Shown here piece by piece: positions 35,968 to 44,511 of a stretch of DNA of 64,000 nt. The DNA comes from Enterococcus_D sp050529585. GTDB taxonomy: Bacteria; Bacillota; Bacilli; Lactobacillales; Enterococcaceae. The DNA lies in NCBI RefSeq assembly GCF_050529585.1, contig NZ_CP172882.1:2046001-2110000 (forward strand), in the 5' to 3' direction. The stretch's first letter is position 1. Each line of letters begins with the position of its first letter. A model generated the notes under the pieces. That model saw only the letters and a list, made by a program, of their open reading frames with translations. It was not told where the DNA came from and did not search any database. The position numbers and the translations under genes are program-made.

Positions 35968-35991
35968 CCTTGTTTTTCTTTCATTCGTCAA
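35963..35991 (-). promoter_or_regulatory. Promoter of the siderophore ATPase-permease operon
   Basis: TTGACG (35986-35991) and GATAAT (35963-35968) on the minus strand, 17-bp spacer. Confidence 0.75.
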
Positions 35992-36019
35992 TAGCTGCAA
36001 AAATAATCTATTTCACTGA

Positions 36020-36048
36020 TTGACAAAAGTCATTTTCTTCGTAATAAT
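36020..36048 (+). promoter_or_regulatory. Promoter of the siderophore-binding lipoprotein gene
   Basis: TTGACA (36020-36025) and AATAAT (36043-36048), 17-bp spacer. Confidence 0.78.
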
Positions 36049-36060
36049 ACGATTAAAGAT

Positions 36061-36079
36061 TGAGAATCATTCTCATTTG
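36061..36079. promoter_or_regulatory. Fur box of the binding-protein gene
   Basis: TTGAGAATCATTCTCATTT contains GAGAATCATTCTC, a perfect inverted repeat matching Fur sites. It lies just downstream of the -10. Confidence 0.85.
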
Positions 36080-36117
36080 ATGAATGTACGCTCAGTTTAG
36101 AACAAAGGAGGAAAAAA

Positions 36118-37068
36118 ATGAAACATTTATTCAAGAAAAAAAGTTGGGTTGCTTCTCTTTCCTTGCTTTCCCTCGTCGTATTGGGTGCATGTTCAAGTAA
36201 CCACACAACAGACAGCACTGCCACTTCAAGTTCGGCAGTAGAAACGACATTAACAGATGCCGCTGGCAATGATGTCACAATCCCTGCCGATCCTCAGCGC
36301 GTGATCGCAAGTTATCTCGAAGATTATCTGGTCGCCTTGGGTGTGACCCCAGTTGCCCAATGGACCGTGGGCAATGACAGTGACCAAGCATATCTGCAAG
36401 ACAAATTAGCAGATGTACCAAGAATCAGCTATGATTTACCTTATGAAGATGTTTTGAGCTACGAACCAGATCTGCTATTGATGGACAGTAATTCAATGGT
36501 TGAGGGTGATAAATATGCCCAATATAGCAAAATCGCCCCTACCTATGTCGTCACAAATGGCGAAGATGTAACTTGGCGCGACCGTCTAAACGATATTGCC
36601 AAAGTCTTGCACAAAGAAGATCAAGCGAAACAAGTAGAAACAGATTATGATACGTTGATTGCTTCAACAAAAGAAACGTATGCAGATAAAATCGAAGGCA
36701 AATCAGTTGCAGTCTTATGGGTCGTCAATAATTCTGCTTTCATGGTTGCGCAAACCAAATCAAGTGGCCAATTGTTGTATCAAGAACTTGGTTTTTCAGT
36801 ACCTAGCCTAGTCGCTGAAGTCAGTGAAACAGCAACAGCTGACTGGTCAGCTGTTTCTCTAGAAAAACTTGCAGAATTGGATGCTGATTATCTGATCTTG
36901 GTAAACAGTGATGAAGGGGCCGACTTCTTCAACGATCAAGTGTGGCAAAACCTCAAAGCGGTCAAAGACGGGAATCTATGGGAATTTGGTCCGGAATCAA
37001 GTTGGCTATACAATGGTCCGATCGCCTACACCAAAATGATTGAAGATATTCAAAGCAAATTAAAATAA
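36118..37068 (+). CDS. Iron-siderophore substrate-binding lipoprotein
   Basis: A 316-residue extracytoplasmic lipoprotein. The signal peptide ends at lipobox VLGAC (Cys about 24), and a Ser/Thr linker follows. The FepB/FhuD-type binding domain covers about 50-310, with DAAGNDVTIPADPQRVIASYLEDYLVALGV and YEPDLLLMDS. It is divergent from the matching ATPase and permeases, with a Fur box on each side. The ligand type is not readable. AAAGGAGG lies before the ATG. Confidence 0.92.
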   Translation: MKHLFKKKSWVASLSLLSLVVLGACSSNHTTDSTATSSSAVETTLTDAAGNDVTIPADPQRVIASYLEDYLVALGVTPVAQWTVGNDSDQAYLQDKLADVPRISYDLPYEDVLSYEPDLLLMDSNSMVEGDKYAQYSKIAPTYVVTNGEDVTWRDRLNDIAKVLHKEDQAKQVETDYDTLIASTKETYADKIEGKSVAVLWVVNNSAFMVAQTKSSGQLLYQELGFSVPSLVAEVSETATADWSAVSLEKLAELDADYLILVNSDEGADFFNDQVWQNLKAVKDGNLWEFGPESSWLYNGPIAYTKMIEDIQSKLK

Positions 37069-37141
37069 ACCTGATACAAATTTCGTCAAGTAGTTTTACT
37101 TAACAAATTTTACAAAAAGACTGGCTTTCCCTTTTAAATCA

Positions 37142-37150
37142 TGCTATTAT
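37142..37150 (+). promoter_or_regulatory. Extended -10 promoter of rpmG
   Basis: TGCTATTAT lies 55 bp before the rpmG start. The -35 is weak. Confidence 0.45.
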
Positions 37151-37204
37151 ATTTTAGTCTGAGAGATTTCTTAGAGGATTCTTGAATGGTGAGGGGGGAA
37201 AATC

Positions 37205-37354
37205 ATGCGCGTAAACATCACATTAGAATGCACTTCTTGTAAAGAACGCAACTACTTATCTAACAAAAACAAACGTAACAATCCTGATCGTTTGGAAAAG
37301 AAAAAATATTGCCCACGTGAAAGAAAAGTTACTTTACACCGTGAAACAAAATAA
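37205..37354 (+). CDS. rpmG: 50S ribosomal protein L33
   Basis: A 49-residue L33, read directly at 37205. The N-terminal CTSC pair is present. The C-terminal zinc pair, CPxC in full zinc forms, reads KKYCPRERK, so three of four Cys are present and the fourth is Glu. Zinc-free L33 paralogues (Bacillus RpmGA type, KKYSPRLKK) have neither. GAGGGGGG lies 7 nt before the ATG. It is monocistronic with a strong terminator. Confidence 0.93.
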   Translation: MRVNITLECTSCKERNYLSNKNKRNNPDRLEKKKYCPRERKVTLHRETK

Positions 37355-37366
37355 TACCAGCAAAAA

Positions 37367-37408
37367 CCTCGTCAAGGCCGATAATCAACGCCTTGGCGAT
37401 TTTTTTGT
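37367..37408 (+). terminator. Terminator of rpmG
   Basis: CGTCAAGGC and GCCTTGGCG flank an 11-nt loop and a long T-run follows. Confidence 0.88.
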
Positions 37409-37540
37409 CGTTTTATTTTAGCAAGTCTCCCACAGCGACTAATGCTTTCCCATTATTAAGTTGTAAGAACGATTCTTTTTATACATAACGATTCATCGAG
37501 AGGCTCTTTTTCTCTGGCAAATGACTGCGTACGCGTTCGC

Positions 37541-37569
37541 TTTACAATCAGAACGTTTGTTCGTATAAT
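37541..37569 (+). promoter_or_regulatory. Promoter of the Y-family polymerase gene
   Basis: TTTACA (37541-37546) and TATAAT (37564-37569), 17-bp spacer. Confidence 0.78.
37550..37563. promoter_or_regulatory. LexA (SOS) box
   Basis: AGAACGTTTGTTCG matches the Gram-positive LexA site CGAACRNRYGTTYG at nearly all fixed bases. It fills the -35/-10 spacer, so the polymerase should be induced by DNA damage. Confidence 0.82.
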
Positions 37570-37589
37570 TTGAATAAGAGGTGATAAAA

Positions 37590-38942
37590 ATGGGCGGTTT
37601 TAACTATGAAAAAGAACCAAAAAGAGACATTTTATTTATTGATGTCAAAAGCTTCTATGCCTCTGTCGAATGTGTTTCCTTAGGAATGGATCCTATGACG
37701 ACCATGCTTGTTGTGATGTCTCACTCAGATAATACCGGCAATGGATTGGTTTTGGCTGCTTCACCAATGGCAAAAAAAGTTTTAGGTATCACCAACGTTA
37801 CCCGTAACGACAATATGCCCGTCCACCCAGATTTGATCAAAGTACCCCCACGGATGAGTTTTTATATCAAAGAAAATACCAAAGTCAATAACGTCATTCG
37901 CAAATATGTGGCCGAGGAAGACTTGATGCTGTATTCCATTGATGAATCAATGATGGACATCACCCGCAGTATGGATCTTTTTTTTCCGGACACGACATTT
38001 TCCCGGACAAAAAAACGCTGGGAGTTTGCCAAAATGATCCAACAAGATATTTATCAAACAACTAAATTATATGTAACTGTGGGCATCGGGGATAATCCTC
38101 TACTCGCTAAATTGGCGTTAGACAATGAATCAAAGCACAATCAACACCTGATTTCAGAATGGACCTATCAAGATGTACCAAATAAGGTGTGGCGGATTTC
38201 TCCTATGACTGACTTTTGGGGCATCGGTCATCGAACCCAGAAACGCCTGCATTTAATGGGCATCGAATCGATCGAGCAGTTGGCACAAGCAAGTCCTGAT
38301 TTTTTACGCAGTCGAATGGGCATCATTGGCGAACAGCTTTATCATCATGCCAACGGAATCGATCGCACGATTCTTTCTGACCCTACGCCACAAGTCCTTG
38401 AAAAAAGTTACGGCAACAGCCAAGTGTTGAATCGTAATTACTACTTGCAAGAAGAAATCGAGATCGTGATCAAAGAAATGGCTGAACAAGTAGCTGCACG
38501 TATTCGACGTCATCATTGTCAAACAGCCTGTATCCATGTTTCGATCGGTGTAGCTTTCGGAGAAACAGCCAGCGGTTTTTCACGGCAGATGAAAATCCCA
38601 CCGACCGACAATTCCCGTAAATTGGTCGCGCATTGCTTATTTTTGTTTCGCAAATATTATACCGGACAAGTCACACGTCACGTAGGGATTACCTATTCAA
38701 AACTGCTGTATACCGAAAATATTCAATTAGACTTATTCGAAAATGCTGAAGAACAGCTGCAACAGCACAAATTAGACTTGATCATTGATAAGATTCGTGA
38801 AAAATACGGTTTTACAGCAATCGTCCATGCCAATAGTCATTTAGAAGGTGCTAGAGCAATTGCCCGCAGCAAACTCGTTGGTGGGCATGCGGGCGGAATG
38901 GATGGCATCTCAAATGTTGGACCGGAAAAAAAGATATTATAA
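37590..38942 (+). CDS. Y-family DNA polymerase, UvrX/UmuC-like
   Basis: A 450-residue translesion polymerase. The catalytic carboxylates are visible in ILFIDVKSFYASVECVSLG (about 15-33) and LMLYSIDESMMDITRS (about 115). The helix-hairpin-helix thumb contains FWGIGHRTQKRLHLMGIESIEQLA, and a little-finger domain follows. The form is the UvrX/ImpB-MucB-SamB type, usual on Gram-positive plasmids and phages but also chromosomal. The ATG at 37590 has AAGAGGTG upstream. It is preceded by a LexA box and is thus probably part of the SOS response. Confidence 0.93.
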   Translation: MGGFNYEKEPKRDILFIDVKSFYASVECVSLGMDPMTTMLVVMSHSDNTGNGLVLAASPMAKKVLGITNVTRNDNMPVHPDLIKVPPRMSFYIKENTKVNNVIRKYVAEEDLMLYSIDESMMDITRSMDLFFPDTTFSRTKKRWEFAKMIQQDIYQTTKLYVTVGIGDNPLLAKLALDNESKHNQHLISEWTYQDVPNKVWRISPMTDFWGIGHRTQKRLHLMGIESIEQLAQASPDFLRSRMGIIGEQLYHHANGIDRTILSDPTPQVLEKSYGNSQVLNRNYYLQEEIEIVIKEMAEQVAARIRRHHCQTACIHVSIGVAFGETASGFSRQMKIPPTDNSRKLVAHCLFLFRKYYTGQVTRHVGITYSKLLYTENIQLDLFENAEEQLQQHKLDLIIDKIREKYGFTAIVHANSHLEGARAIARSKLVGGHAGGMDGISNVGPEKKIL

Positions 38943-39074
38943 CGGTTGATGGCCGAAAAAATGAACATAACCCAAATATTTTTACACATACTTTAAGATT
39001 TTGGAAAAAATAAACAAAATCCACCTGTCACTGTTCTTTCTGGGGTATCTTACTATGTAAGGAGTGTTGAGCAG

Positions 39075-39353
39075 ATGAAAATAGACAAAATCGAATACAA
39101 GCGCGTCATTAATAATGCGGGACATCTTGAATACGATTTGCTGCAGTTTCTAGAAAAAAATCGCGGCAGCGCTGCTGCACAAGAATTGAAGCAATCAGAG
39201 ATCGACTATTTATTGTCAGAGGACATCCAGCATCGTGTCATGCAACACGCCCGCAAAAGTCTCTTCGGTGATACAATCATTATCAAAGACCACTTGGCTG
39301 AAGATTATCTTTTATTGAAAAAATATACAGAAATTTTCCAGCAATCATTATAA
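39075..39353 (+). CDS. Unrecognised 92-residue protein
   Basis: I do not recognise this protein. It is soluble, mixed-charge and probably helical, without membrane segments, Cys or known motifs. AAGGAG lies about 12 nt before the ATG at 39075, with a plausible frame and a shared terminator at its end. It lies 132 bp after the SOS polymerase gene with no terminator between them, so it may be co-transcribed and damage-induced. That link is inference from position only. Confidence 0.72.
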   Translation: MKIDKIEYKRVINNAGHLEYDLLQFLEKNRGSAAAQELKQSEIDYLLSEDIQHRVMQHARKSLFGDTIIIKDHLAEDYLLLKKYTEIFQQSL

Positions 39354-39386
39354 AAAAACGCAGAACTCAAAGTTCTGCGTTTTTTG
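39353..39386. terminator. Bidirectional terminator
   Basis: AAAACGCAGAACT and AGTTCTGCGTTTT form a perfect stem between the two convergent unknown genes. Confidence 0.9.
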
Positions 39387-39390
39387 GTTC

Positions 39391-39849
39391 TTATTCTGAA
39401 AAGTGTTCTCCATAAACATCTTCAACCGTTTGATTCGGATCGATGACGATGTACAAGCTCTTCGTTTTTTCACTGATTTGTGTTGATTGGTACACATTAT
39501 CCAATCCTTCAGTATCTTTATCTTTATAAGGGAAGTAAACCAAATCAGGTGTGCCATTACGATAAAGAATTTCCATTCTCTCGATGTCTTCATATTTCAA
39601 CGCCCGAGCAAACATCCCTAATTCTAAGCCACCCAAGTTGATATCGTGTGTTGCTACATGATCGCCTTCTTGGAAAATTTCGATTTTGAAACCAGCACAA
39701 GGATGAATCTCAACGAACTCACTACCGTGGATACGACCAAAACTAGTTGTGATTTGTTTGATCCACAAGTCACCGATGTAACGACGTTCGATCGTCCATG
39801 TTTCTCCATTACGGAAATAGAATTTTAAAGCTTTCATATCTCTAGCCAT
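39391..39849 (-). CDS. Unrecognised 152-residue protein
   Basis: I do not recognise this protein. It is soluble and rich in aromatic and charged residues (KALKFYFRNGETWTIERRYIGDLW, beta-rich in appearance), with one Cys and no signal peptide. GGAG lies 10 nt before the ATG at 39849; the longer frame to 39915 is AT-rich leader. It is monocistronic, upstream of cca on the same strand with a 130-bp gap. Phage or plasmid origin was considered, but nothing supports it. Confidence 0.75.
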   Translation of the reverse strand: MARDMKALKFYFRNGETWTIERRYIGDLWIKQITTSFGRIHGSEFVEIHPCAGFKIEIFQEGDHVATHDINLGGLELGMFARALKYEDIERMEILYRNGTPDLVYFPYKDKDTEGLDNVYQSTQISEKTKSLYIVIDPNQTVEDVYGEHFSE

Positions 39850-39979
39850 GACAAAACGCTCCTTTTCATTAGTATTACATTTCAATTCTAACACATTGTA
39901 TGAATTCAAACACAAATTAACTTTGCTATTTACGGACTTTTTTCGTAAAACAGTTGATTTTTTTGATTCTCCTCAAAAG

Positions 39980-41197
39980 TCAGCCCTCTAAATGTGCAAG
40001 ACAGTCTTTTGCATATACCAACAAGTAATCACTTTGATTGGCTATCTTACCAGTCACAACTGCCTCTTCCAGCGCTTGCAATACTTCTTTCAGCCAAGGA
40101 CCTGAAGGACGATCAAATGCCGTTAATAAATCGCGGCCATTGATGGCTAAATCTTGTAATTGATGGATCGGCAAGGCGAGATAGCGTGCTTCAACCTCAG
40201 CGAGTTGACTATCTTTACCAACAAGTGGCAATACGCTTTCGACAAGGCGAATCGTAGGTAAACCAGCTTGATACAACGCCATATCAGTCCACTCCCCTTC
40301 TTTGCGGAGCAGCAAAGCTTGATAACCTGCTTGCACTTGACGAATACACGCATTTGAACACTTCCACGCCTTTAAGAATGGCCGCACATCGCTGACGTCT
40401 AATTGCAGTTGATCCATCAGCAATACCCAAGCTGCCTCTTCATTCATCAGTGGTAACGTTGGTAAATCCGCCATGCGCAGCAACGCCTCGCCATAGGGAC
40501 GTAAACCTGGACAATATTGATAGCATTCTGTCGCAACGAAGGCTTTTAAAGCTTGGTCCCGATGCGCGCCCAGCAGCATCTTGATAAACTCGATCATCAC
40601 TCTTTCTACCGATATCTTCGCCAACAAAGCATGATTTTCTTGAATTGCAAGGCAGGTCTGCGCCTCTAGTTCAAATCCTAGTTGACTAACAAAGCGCAAG
40701 CCCCGCATCATCCGCAATGCATCTTCGTGAAATCGTTCTTGCGGATTGCCAACGGCACGCAGCACTTGATTGTCTATATCTGCCAACCCATCAAATAAAT
40801 CGATGATTTGACCATCTTTTTGGAGTGCCAAAGCATTGATCGTAAAATCACGTCGTTTCAAGTCTTCCTGTAACGAACGAACAAAGTCGACCTTATCTGG
40901 TCGACGGAAATCTTGATACGTTGCCTCGGTGCGAAACGTCGTGATTTCGTATTGTGCTTGTTCCCACAAGACAAGGACGGTGCCATGTTCGATCCCAATA
41001 TCGATCGTGCGGGGAAACAATGCTTTGACTTCTGCCGGAAAGGCACTGGTGGCAATATCGACATCATGGATCGGTTGATTTAAAATCGTGTCGCGGACAC
41101 TGCCACCGACAAAATATGCTTCAAAACCAGCCTCTTCGATTTTTCGCAACAGAGGTGCTGCTTGGATAAAGGCCTCTGGTAGATTATTCAGCTTCAT
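39980..41197 (-). CDS. cca: CCA tRNA nucleotidyltransferase
   Basis: A 405-residue class II CCA-adding enzyme that builds or repairs the tRNA 3' CCA end. YFVGGSVRDTIL (about 28), the catalytic DVDIATSA, RDFTINALAL and EDALRMMRGLRFVSQLGF (the template-forming region) are present. Three in-frame starts exist (TTG 41221, ATG 41209, ATG 41197). I take 41197, which fits the family N-terminus. It overlaps the MazG-like gene by 14 bp. Confidence 0.92.
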   Translation of the reverse strand: MKLNNLPEAFIQAAPLLRKIEEAGFEAYFVGGSVRDTILNQPIHDVDIATSAFPAEVKALFPRTIDIGIEHGTVLVLWEQAQYEITTFRTEATYQDFRRPDKVDFVRSLQEDLKRRDFTINALALQKDGQIIDLFDGLADIDNQVLRAVGNPQERFHEDALRMMRGLRFVSQLGFELEAQTCLAIQENHALLAKISVERVMIEFIKMLLGAHRDQALKAFVATECYQYCPGLRPYGEALLRMADLPTLPLMNEEAAWVLLMDQLQLDVSDVRPFLKAWKCSNACIRQVQAGYQALLLRKEGEWTDMALYQAGLPTIRLVESVLPLVGKDSQLAEVEARYLALPIHQLQDLAINGRDLLTAFDRPSGPWLKEVLQALEEAVVTGKIANQSDYLLVYAKDCLAHLEG

Positions 41198-41534
41198 ATT
41201 TTTGACCATCTTTTCTCTCAAAACGATATTTGTCCCGCTGATTGAATTTTTGCATATTCGTTTGAAATACTTCCGTTAAATCAATATTTAAAGAATTGGC
41301 CATGATCATTGTTACAAAGAGAACATCACCTAACTCTTCTGCCACCGTTTTTTCTGCTTCTTCATGCTTCTTGCTTTTTTCACCATAATAATGGTTGACC
41401 TCTCGAGCAAGTTCACCAACTTCTTCTGTCAGACGCGCCATTTGTGCGAGGGGACTAAAGTAACCTGCTTTGAATTGTTGGATATATGCGTCAACTTCTG
41501 CTTGCATTGACGATAAGGATTGTTTGTCTGTCAT
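41184..41534 (-). CDS. MazG-like nucleotide pyrophosphohydrolase (YpjD type)
   Basis: A 116-residue all-alpha NTP-pyrophosphohydrolase. The metal-binding EExxE...ExxD pattern is RLTEEVGELAREVNHYYG and VAEELGDVLFVTMIMAN. Such enzymes remove non-canonical or excess nucleotides. GGGTG lies 6 nt before the ATG at 41534 and overlaps an in-frame GTG at 41543. It is coupled to cca. Confidence 0.88.
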   Translation of the reverse strand: MTDKQSLSSMQAEVDAYIQQFKAGYFSPLAQMARLTEEVGELAREVNHYYGEKSKKHEEAEKTVAEELGDVLFVTMIMANSLNIDLTEVFQTNMQKFNQRDKYRFERKDGQKYEAE

Positions 41535-41673
41535 CTTCTTCACCCTTTCCCTGTTATCTTACCAAAAGATTCTGTCTCTGCCTAGATACCCGTCTTAGGG
41601 TCATTTATTGTACAATCCCTCAATTCGTGCTACATTTGTACATGTGAATTTATTTAAAGCGAGGGGGAACAGT

Positions 41674-42579
41674 ATGCGTACTTTATTTTCATGGCGAACA
41701 GTTCGCGATATTGTCTTGATATTATTAGGCACCAGTATTTATGCCTTTGGACTTGTGTATTTAAATATCCCAAATGACTTGGCTGAAGGCGGTGTGACTG
41801 GGATCACCTTGATCATGCGTGCATTATGGGGAATCAATCCAGCCTATAGTACACTGATTTTGAATATCCCGATCATTTTGATTGGTGGTAAGATTTTAGG
41901 GCGACGGTCATTGATCTATACCATATTGGGCACCTTTGGTCTGTCTTTTTGGTTGGCTTTTTGGCAAACAATTCCCTTTGCCATCGATTTACAGCATGAC
42001 TTGCTGATCGTTGCATTACTTGCCGGTCTAGTCGCTGGGATCGGCAGTGGGATCGTTTATAAAGTCGGCGGTACCACAGGCGGTGTCGATGTCTTGGCAC
42101 GTATTTTAGAAAAAAACTTTGGTGTGACGATCGGGCGCTCATTGTTGATTTTTGATGTATTTGTTTTGCTGCTTTCCTTGTCTTACATTGACCTGAAGCG
42201 GATGATGTACACCTTGATTTTCTCTTACGTCTTTTCTCGTGTCATTGATTCGATTCTCGATGGCGGTTATTCTGCAAAAGGTATATTGATCATCAGCAAT
42301 CATACTGAAGAAATGGCGCCAGTACTGATGGATGAACTTGAGCGAGGCGTCACATTTTTGCACGGCGAAGGTGCATACGCTCGTGTAGATAAACAAATCA
42401 TTTATATGGTGGTCAGCGGACGAGAAATCTCAGAGGTCAAACGAATCGTCCATGACTTTGATGCACAAGCATTTGTTTCTGTCATCAATGTCCATGAAGT
42501 AGAAGGCGAAGGATTTACCTACCTACGACCTAAGTCACGCTTTTTACAACGCAAAACAAATCCTGCAAAGACAAAATAA
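41674..42579 (+). CDS. YitT family membrane protein (DUF161/DUF2179)
   Basis: A 301-residue protein with five or six membrane helices (residues 1-190, including GGTTGGVDVLARIL) and a C-terminal cytosolic DUF2179 domain (about 210-285, LERGVTFLHGEGAYARVDKQIIYMVV). The family function is unknown. The ATG at 41674 has GAGGGGG 7 nt upstream, and the longer frame is not homologous. It is monocistronic. Confidence 0.88.
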   Translation: MRTLFSWRTVRDIVLILLGTSIYAFGLVYLNIPNDLAEGGVTGITLIMRALWGINPAYSTLILNIPIILIGGKILGRRSLIYTILGTFGLSFWLAFWQTIPFAIDLQHDLLIVALLAGLVAGIGSGIVYKVGGTTGGVDVLARILEKNFGVTIGRSLLIFDVFVLLLSLSYIDLKRMMYTLIFSYVFSRVIDSILDGGYSAKGILIISNHTEEMAPVLMDELERGVTFLHGEGAYARVDKQIIYMVVSGREISEVKRIVHDFDAQAFVSVINVHEVEGEGFTYLRPKSRFLQRKTNPAKTK

Positions 42580-42620
42580 AAGGATGAAAGAATCAGCCCT
42601 GATTCTTCCATCCTTTTTCT
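42580..42620 (+). terminator. Terminator of the yitT-like gene
   Basis: AAAAGGATG-A-AAGAATCA pairs with TGATTCTT-C-CATCCTTTT, followed by a T-run. Confidence 0.85.
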
Positions 42621-42684
42621 TTGTTGTTCATCGTAAAATTGAAGGGATTGCCAACCAATTATTTTGACCAGCACCTGTCTTTTT

Positions 42685-43242
42685 TTAATGACTGCTTTCT
42701 TTTTGTTGCAGCAGATATCGATTCACTTCATCAGATAGTTCAAGAAAAGCATCACGGTCCCCATCTTCAAGAGCCATATCGATTTGTCGATACAAGGCAT
42801 CGATTTTGGTTTGCATCTCTTCTTCCGAGAGGAAGCGCTGAACATTTTCGGTCATTTCTTGGTCTAAATGATCATTCCAACGATCATTCGGGTTGTCTTC
42901 CAAAACAGCTAGATAAAACGCGTGGCTCCATGCATCCGGAAACAGACATTCCAAGTACAAAGGCTTTTTCCAATTCATACGTATCTCGTGAAAAATCTGA
43001 TCAATGTCAAAAAATGTCTGGCCGGCAATCGTCAATACAAAAGGTTCACCGCCAATCTCAGTACTGCGGACACTTAGCCCACGGTCAGTCAATGCAGCCC
43101 CTTCAACAAAATGAACATTGTTCAAGATTGCCTCATGATTCGCTAAATAGTTCAAGACCCAAGACACTTCGCGGCGACTAAAGGACACGGTCGAAACAAG
43201 CCAATTAAGAAACTTTTTCTTTTCTTGTACATTGATGTTCAT
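42685..43242 (-). CDS. ypiB: YpiB family protein (UPF0302)
   Basis: A 185-residue YpiB protein. The N-terminal UPF0302 domain includes NWLVSTVSFSRREVSWVLNYL, and the C-terminal stretch includes EMQTKIDALYRQIDMALEDGDRDAFLELS. The function is unknown. The ATG at 43242 has AGGTGAG upstream and lies 9 bp after the TPR gene stop. The ypiA-ypiB order matches Bacillus. Confidence 0.9.
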   Translation of the reverse strand: MNINVQEKKKFLNWLVSTVSFSRREVSWVLNYLANHEAILNNVHFVEGAALTDRGLSVRSTEIGGEPFVLTIAGQTFFDIDQIFHEIRMNWKKPLYLECLFPDAWSHAFYLAVLEDNPNDRWNDHLDQEMTENVQRFLSEEEMQTKIDALYRQIDMALEDGDRDAFLELSDEVNRYLLQQKESSH

Positions 43243-43251
43243 TTCTCTCAC

Positions 43252-44511
43252 CTATCTTTCCAGAAGGTCCTCCAAAATGGATTGTACTTCTAAATCACTG
43301 GGTTCGTGTGCCAAATAATGTTGCAGGATTTGTTTTGCTTCAAGTAATCTGCCTTCTTCTCTTAAGAAGAGGCCATATTCTTTCATAAATGCAGGTTCGT
43401 GATGCAACGCTTCATTGGCTTCTTCGTAATATTTGGCAGCCAAATCAAAATCTTCCATCGCATTATAGGCTTGTGCTAAATTCCATAATGCATGGGGTTG
43501 TTCATTGTCTTCCATTTTTTCAATGGCTAAAACAGCTTCTTGCCAACGTTCTTCATTTAGATATAAATTGCTGAGGGTCAAAAGGGTCTCATCTTCTTTT
43601 TCACCTGTTTCCAATGCTTTCAGCAAGTAACTTTCAGCTGCCTCGCTATCATGCAAACGATACGCATTTTCCGATGCAAAGTGATAAAAATCGACTTGGT
43701 ATGGATCTTCATTGATCCCCTCTTCAATGACCCGTTGTGCTTCTTCGAGTTGTTCTTCTTCTTGTAAAGCTTCCGCCAAATAAAGATAGACTGCACGGTA
43801 CTGTGGGTTCATCACCCGCAATTGTTGCAAATAACGGATTGCCTGTTCATTTTCCTTGAGTTGCAGATAAACTAGTGCTGTTTGAAACAATCGTTCATCG
43901 GTTTGGTTCTCTGCCAAACTCGCTTCAAAATAGTCTACTGCTTCTTCAAAACGTCCTGCCATACTTAATGACGTACCCATCCGTTCCACAACAGAGATAC
44001 CAGATACATCGGAGATATCTTCCGCTAACAAACCTTGATAGAGATCGACTGCTTCTTGATACCGGTCTGTCGTCATCGCTAATTCCGCCAAAGCAAAACG
44101 GATCAATGGTTCTTCCGTCAGCAGAGATTGTGCTTCTTTCAACTTGGCTTCGCTAACTTCCGGAATACCAATCATTTGATACAAATCGGCACTAAGCAGC
44201 AATGCTTGTACATAGGCCTCACTGTTTGCAGAAATTTGATCAAGATAAGTGAACGCCGTTTCGATGTCATCGTTTTCCATAGCGATTTCTGCTAATGGCA
44301 GTAACAACGCCTCATTCTCAGGGTGTCTTTGCTGCAACGTTTGATATAAGGTTTTGGCTTCTTCTAAAAAGCCGATTTCAAGTAATTCCCCACCCAGGGC
44401 ATCTAGAGTTTCATCATCATCTTTTTGCAACGCTTCTGTAAAATTCAACTGCGCTTTGGCTAAATCTTCTTCAGCCAAAGCCTTTAACATTTTTTCGCTA
44501 TATGTATCCAT
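43252..44511 (-). CDS. ypiA: Tetratricopeptide repeat protein, YpiA-like
   Basis: A 419-residue, acidic, soluble protein made of about eleven TPR units over its whole length (for instance ALWNLAQAYNAMEDFDLAAKYYEEA at about 345). It has no catalytic domain and likely acts as a protein-binding scaffold. It starts directly after the stop of the AroB-like gene and is followed by ypiB, so the three form one operon. Confidence 0.88.
   Translation of the reverse strand: MDTYSEKMLKALAEEDLAKAQLNFTEALQKDDDETLDALGGELLEIGFLEEAKTLYQTLQQRHPENEALLLPLAEIAMENDDIETAFTYLDQISANSEAYVQALLLSADLYQMIGIPEVSEAKLKEAQSLLTEEPLIRFALAELAMTTDRYQEAVDLYQGLLAEDISDVSGISVVERMGTSLSMAGRFEEAVDYFEASLAENQTDERLFQTALVYLQLKENEQAIRYLQQLRVMNPQYRAVYLYLAEALQEEEQLEEAQRVIEEGINEDPYQVDFYHFASENAYRLHDSEAAESYLLKALETGEKEDETLLTLSNLYLNEERWQEAVLAIEKMEDNEQPHALWNLAQAYNAMEDFDLAAKYYEEANEALHHEPAFMKEYGLFLREEGRLLEAKQILQHYLAHEPSDLEVQSILEDLLER

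Noticed and set aside
42621..43181. 186-residue plus-strand frame
   Set aside because: Antisense to ypiB; Gln/His/Ser-rich composition typical of shadow frames.
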